Shown piece by piece: positions 13,694 to 15,805 of a stretch of DNA of 15,805 nucleotides; position 1 is the first letter of the stretch, and every line of letters begins with the position of its first letter. The DNA comes from JAVBKA01 sp031546715. GTDB taxonomy: Bacteria > Bacillota > Clostridia > Oscillospirales > UBA929. The notes beneath the pieces were generated by a model. That model did not search any database. It was not told the origin of the DNA and saw only the letters and a program-made list of their open reading frames with translations. The position numbers and the translations under genes are program-made. Location: assembly GCA_031546715.1 (NCBI GenBank), contig JAVBKA010000031.1:1-15805 (forward strand). The letters are read 5' to 3'.

Positions 13694-14452
13694 TCAGTGC
13701 TGTTCAGAACGAGATATCGGTACTTGAGCAATTGCTAATATGCACTCATTATTACCCAACGTTTTTTCAACTAAAGCAAGCTCAAAACTCAGTCCAGACA
13801 TAGAATCGATTGCGTCTGTTAAAGCAATTCTTTGTTTCAAATTGTAAATGCTTTCTTTTTTATTACCATAAATATTTTCGCTAGAGGAAAAATTGCTCAT
13901 TAGCTTAGGGATAATAAATTCATATGTATTGTTCCCATATTGCTCAACAGTTAAGTCGATATCCAAGGTCTTTCCATGATCTACTACTGAAAAATCTGGC
14001 AAGGTACTACTAGAAGCTTTATCAGGGGACAAAAGCTCGAAATAGTATTGACCTGCATACAAGCATATGTAATCATTATTATTGTCGTAAAGTCTGATTG
14101 TATCGAAATTTTCGATATATTCGTCAATTTTTACATTAATCTTATTCAATTCTATTGATAGTATCTCTATTTTGTCACTCACTACATCCTCTCCGGAAAA
14201 CAATTCTGCCTTATTAATATCAAACACAGAGACATCTGCGCTAAAATATAGTGTTAGTAATTTAGCGGAATCTTTTATATAGAAACAGTAATTAAATGTG
14301 TTAATATTAGTCTGAGAAAGTTCGCTTTCAAGTTTTGTGAGCTTTTCCGCTTTTGAAATTCTCTCATCTACCTCGCAGGAAGAAAAAACTACAAGAATAA
14401 CCGCTATTGCAAGAACCTTAAATGCTAACAAAAGGTTAGCTCTACGAAACAT
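13694..14452 (-). CDS. Lipoprotein of unknown function
   Basis: A 252-residue exported lipoprotein. The N-terminus MFRRANLLLAFKVLAIAVILVVFSSC has a basic start, a hydrophobic run and a lipobox FSSC (modified Cys about 26). The mature part is acidic and Asn/Ser-rich with mixed strand and helix, including NNDYICLYAGQYYFELLSP and a late stretch around KQRIALTDAIDSMSGLSF that looks helical. No family was recognised. The ATG at 14452 is chosen over an in-frame start at 14500, because AAAGGTGAT lies just before it and the extra 16 residues would spoil the signal peptide and fall in the hairpin at 14475-14519. It lies between a secreted protein gene and the split membrane-protein gene, all on the - strand, suggesting one envelope operon. 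Confidence 0.82.
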   Translation of the reverse strand: MFRRANLLLAFKVLAIAVILVVFSSCEVDERISKAEKLTKLESELSQTNINTFNYCFYIKDSAKLLTLYFSADVSVFDINKAELFSGEDVVSDKIEILSIELNKINVKIDEYIENFDTIRLYDNNNDYICLYAGQYYFELLSPDKASSSTLPDFSVVDHGKTLDIDLTVEQYGNNTYEFIIPKLMSNFSSSENIYGNKKESIYNLKQRIALTDAIDSMSGLSFELALVEKTLGNNECILAIAQVPISRSEQH

Positions 14453-14474
14453 TTTATCACCTTTCCAAAAATAT

Positions 14475-14519
14475 TGTTTGCTGGCACAAAGTACGAACAT
14501 GCCTTTGTGCCAGCAGACA
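14475..14519 (-). terminator. Hairpin with T-run between the secreted protein and lipoprotein genes
   Basis: A 17-bp stem with one G-T pair (core GCTGGCACAAAG with CTTTGTGCCAGC) and an 11-base loop. Read on the - strand it is followed by AATATTTTT, then the ribosome site of the lipoprotein. It can end transcripts from 15339 or attenuate the lipoprotein operon. Confidence 0.65.
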
Positions 14520-14525
14520 CAATGC

Positions 14526-14630
14526 TATACCGCTTTACTACTAAATTGCACTGTTCATAAACCGCGAAACATCCGCCGTATCAAGCTTTTTTCTAACAAT
14601 CGTTTTGTCATTATGTGGTTAAGCGGTATA
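14526..14630. repeat. Inverted repeats enclosing about 105 bases (possible tiny mobile remnant)
   Basis: TATACCGCTT at 14526 and AAGCGGTATA at 14621-14630 are perfect inverted repeats; allowing two mismatches the match extends to 16 bases. The interior has no open frame of note. TA at both outer edges would suit insertion at a TA target, as for mariner/IS630-type miniature elements. One copy only is seen here, so a simple long-range hairpin is equally possible. Confidence 0.35.
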
Positions 14631-14643
14631 CTGTATTAATTGA

Positions 14644-15339
14644 CTAGAATTTGCTTGTTGAAAAATTGTAAACATTACCATTTTTGTCGTGTGTTGCGGA
14701 TGTATGCGTATTATATCCGCCAAACAATTTTGATTCAAAGTAGATATAATCGGTTTGCTTTACTTCGCAATTGCTTTCGAGTAAGTACTTAGTGCGAGCA
14801 ACAGGATTTGATACTGTAAATGTAAACTCTTTTCCCCATTGTGTTCCGACCGAGACACTCATGGATGCTTCAACATAATCTTCGAAACCAAATTTCAATG
14901 ATCCTGTTACCTGACTTGTAGTAAAGCTGCTTGTTTTCAGAATGAAATTCTGGGCTCCGGGGCTGTGAATATAGATTTCATCTTTGTCATATGACGTTAG
15001 GTAAAATGATTCTGGCTCATGAGATGCATTCTCGCGGCTTTTGCACCATGTATCAGATGGGTATATTCCATACGGGGTAATAATTGCTGTAGATTTAAAA
15101 GACATTTTTCCATTATCTGCTACGCCATTAATAGAATATTCCACTTCGCTTGAATTTACAATTGGAGCATCTTCGGCGCAATTGTAATAGGGAACTCCAT
15201 TGATAGATAAGATATCTCCACTTGAGATTTCTCTTTCCACATTCATTGGTTCGTTTTCTGCTGCTAGACTCATCGGTGTAGCTGCAAACAACAACACAAT
15301 TGAAAGTAAAAGAACAAAAAAACTCTTGTTTTTTAACAT
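14644..15339 (-). CDS. Secreted protein of unknown function, beta-rich
   Basis: A 231-residue exported protein. The signal peptide is clear: MLKNKSFFVLLLSIVLLFA, then TPMSLAAEN with likely cleavage after Ala27. The mature part has no membrane anchor, so it is probably released or loosely bound to the wall. From about residue 140 to the end it is built of alternating hydrophobic and Ser/Thr residues (GSLKFGFEDYVEASMSVSVG, then KEFTFTVSNP and DYIYFESK), typical of long beta strands; two Cys (about 54 and 99) and one near 192 might form a disulfide. Aerolysin-type pore formers share such Ser/Thr strands, but no diagnostic motif is seen, so this is only a thought. AAAGGA lies ten bases before the ATG. 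It begins the - strand envelope operon. Confidence 0.8.
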   Translation of the reverse strand: MLKNKSFFVLLLSIVLLFAATPMSLAAENEPMNVEREISSGDILSINGVPYYNCAEDAPIVNSSEVEYSINGVADNGKMSFKSTAIITPYGIYPSDTWCKSRENASHEPESFYLTSYDKDEIYIHSPGAQNFILKTSSFTTSQVTGSLKFGFEDYVEASMSVSVGTQWGKEFTFTVSNPVARTKYLLESNCEVKQTDYIYFESKLFGGYNTHTSATHDKNGNVYNFSTSKF

Positions 15340-15387
15340 AACTACACATTCCTTTCGTATTTGGGTATAAATATTGCGATAATGGAA

Positions 15388-15747
15388 CTACAAACTATTC
15401 TCCGCCGAAGCACTAACTGCCTCGGTTGTGCCGTTGCGTGTTACATTTCCTGAAACCGTCAACCGATAAGTATAGCCTTTTGTCACGGCGTAAACCTTGC
15501 TTATACTAAACACATCGCTGTTAGCACTCTCGGTAGCCCAAGTTTTTAGTAAAGTGTATGTACCATCTGTATTTTTGCGCTCCAAAGTCATGAAAGCAGA
15601 AATTTTGCTTGTTCCTGATAAGCCTGCAATATTGGCTATGCAGGTTGCTGTTGTCCCTGAAAAGCTGAGACTTACTTGCACTTGCGAAGTATTAATGTAC
15701 TTTGACGCTGCTCCATAACCTCGTGGCAAGCCATTTTGAGCATGGCG
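15388..15747 (-). pseudogene. Secreted-protein beta domain that has lost its own N-terminus
   Basis: The open frame (first codon after a TGA at 15748-15750) encodes about 119 residues ending KGYTYRLTVSGNVTRNGTTEA, then VSASAENSL. The body (SQVQVSLSFSGTTATCIANI, AFMTLERKNTDGTYTLLKTW) is an Ig-like beta sandwich of a kind often found in small clostridial secreted proteins with a signal peptide. Here none precedes it. The only candidate starts are a TTG at 15729 with no ribosome site. A well-formed start with ribosome site exists at 15782 but in another frame. The gene therefore appears broken or fused by recombination. Its 3' 90 bases are repeated at 12780-12869. Confidence 0.65.
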
Positions 15748-15782
15748 TCAAACATTTTTTCATTAAAAGCATTACTGTCCAT
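15672..15782 (-). CDS. Short ORF overlapping the truncated domain in another frame
   Basis: A 36-codon frame begins at an ATG with AAGGAAGG eight bases upstream and ends at TAA (15672-15674). Its first part (MDSNAFNEKMFDAMLKMACH) is a typical amphipathic N-terminus, after which the sequence EVMEQRQST then LILRKCK reads as out-of-frame product of the beta domain gene. Likely the real start of an originally longer gene, now frameshifted or joined to the domain at 15388. It is unlikely to be a functional peptide by itself. Confidence 0.45.
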   Translation of the reverse strand: MDSNAFNEKMFDAMLKMACHEVMEQRQSTLILRKCK

Positions 15783-15805
15783 AACCTACGCCTTCCTTTC
15801 GGAGT

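Noticed and set aside
1..15805. CRISPR array, tRNA or rRNA genes, transposase or phage genes
   Set aside because: No regularly spaced repeats, cloverleaf, ribosomal RNA motifs or transposase/phage structural proteins were recognised on either strand.

Overview
The window looks like a chromosomal segment of a low-to-mid GC Firmicute, most likely a gut- or sediment-type Clostridia (Eubacteriales). This rests on strong AGGAGG-type ribosome sites, GTG/TTG starts, compact operons, a TrpB2-type tryptophan synthase, a DUF2225 protein, a GPH sugar symporter and Gram-positive secreted proteins. No rRNA, tRNA, CRISPR array or transposase gene was seen.

Left part (1-4182, + strand): the 3' end of a secreted-looking protein with a LolA/DUF6612-like C-terminus, a hairpin, then a four-gene module. 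The module is a BcrA/LanF-type ABC ATPase, an ABC-2 permease, a histidine kinase with almost no external loop, and an OmpR-type response regulator. It reads as a self-contained sense-and-export module for a membrane-active compound, probably a peptide antibiotic.

Middle (4183-8229, + strand): three separately controlled genes. These are a GPH-family sugar:cation symporter with its own promoter and a textbook terminator, a cNMP-fold/DUF2225 fusion protein with a Pro/Gln-rich linker, and an M15 peptidase joined to a peptidoglycan-binding domain. The ribosome site of the last gene lies inside the 3' arm of a strong hairpin.

Housekeeping operon (8230-11334, + strand): a 300-base leader with three 11-base repeats, a 20-bp hairpin, a dyad and a good promoter precedes trpB2, mntP, a two-TM membrane protein and acpS. 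Gaps are 3 and 25 bases and one 4-base overlap. The acpS gene ends in a 17-bp perfect hairpin that lies within its coding sequence.

Right part (11355-15805, - strand): a cell-envelope accessory region. It holds a secreted protein, a lipoprotein, a membrane-anchored protein split by an in-frame TAG, degenerate coding debris, and a membrane-anchored seven-repeat RCC1-like propeller protein. A roughly 90-base piece of the gene at the far right is repeated, diverged and broken, about 2.6 kb away. This region shows decay and recombination, unlike the tidy left part, and is where the least familiar proteins lie. I found no clear new defence or mobile system; the most unusual signals are the structured translation-initiation regions and this decaying surface-protein cluster.
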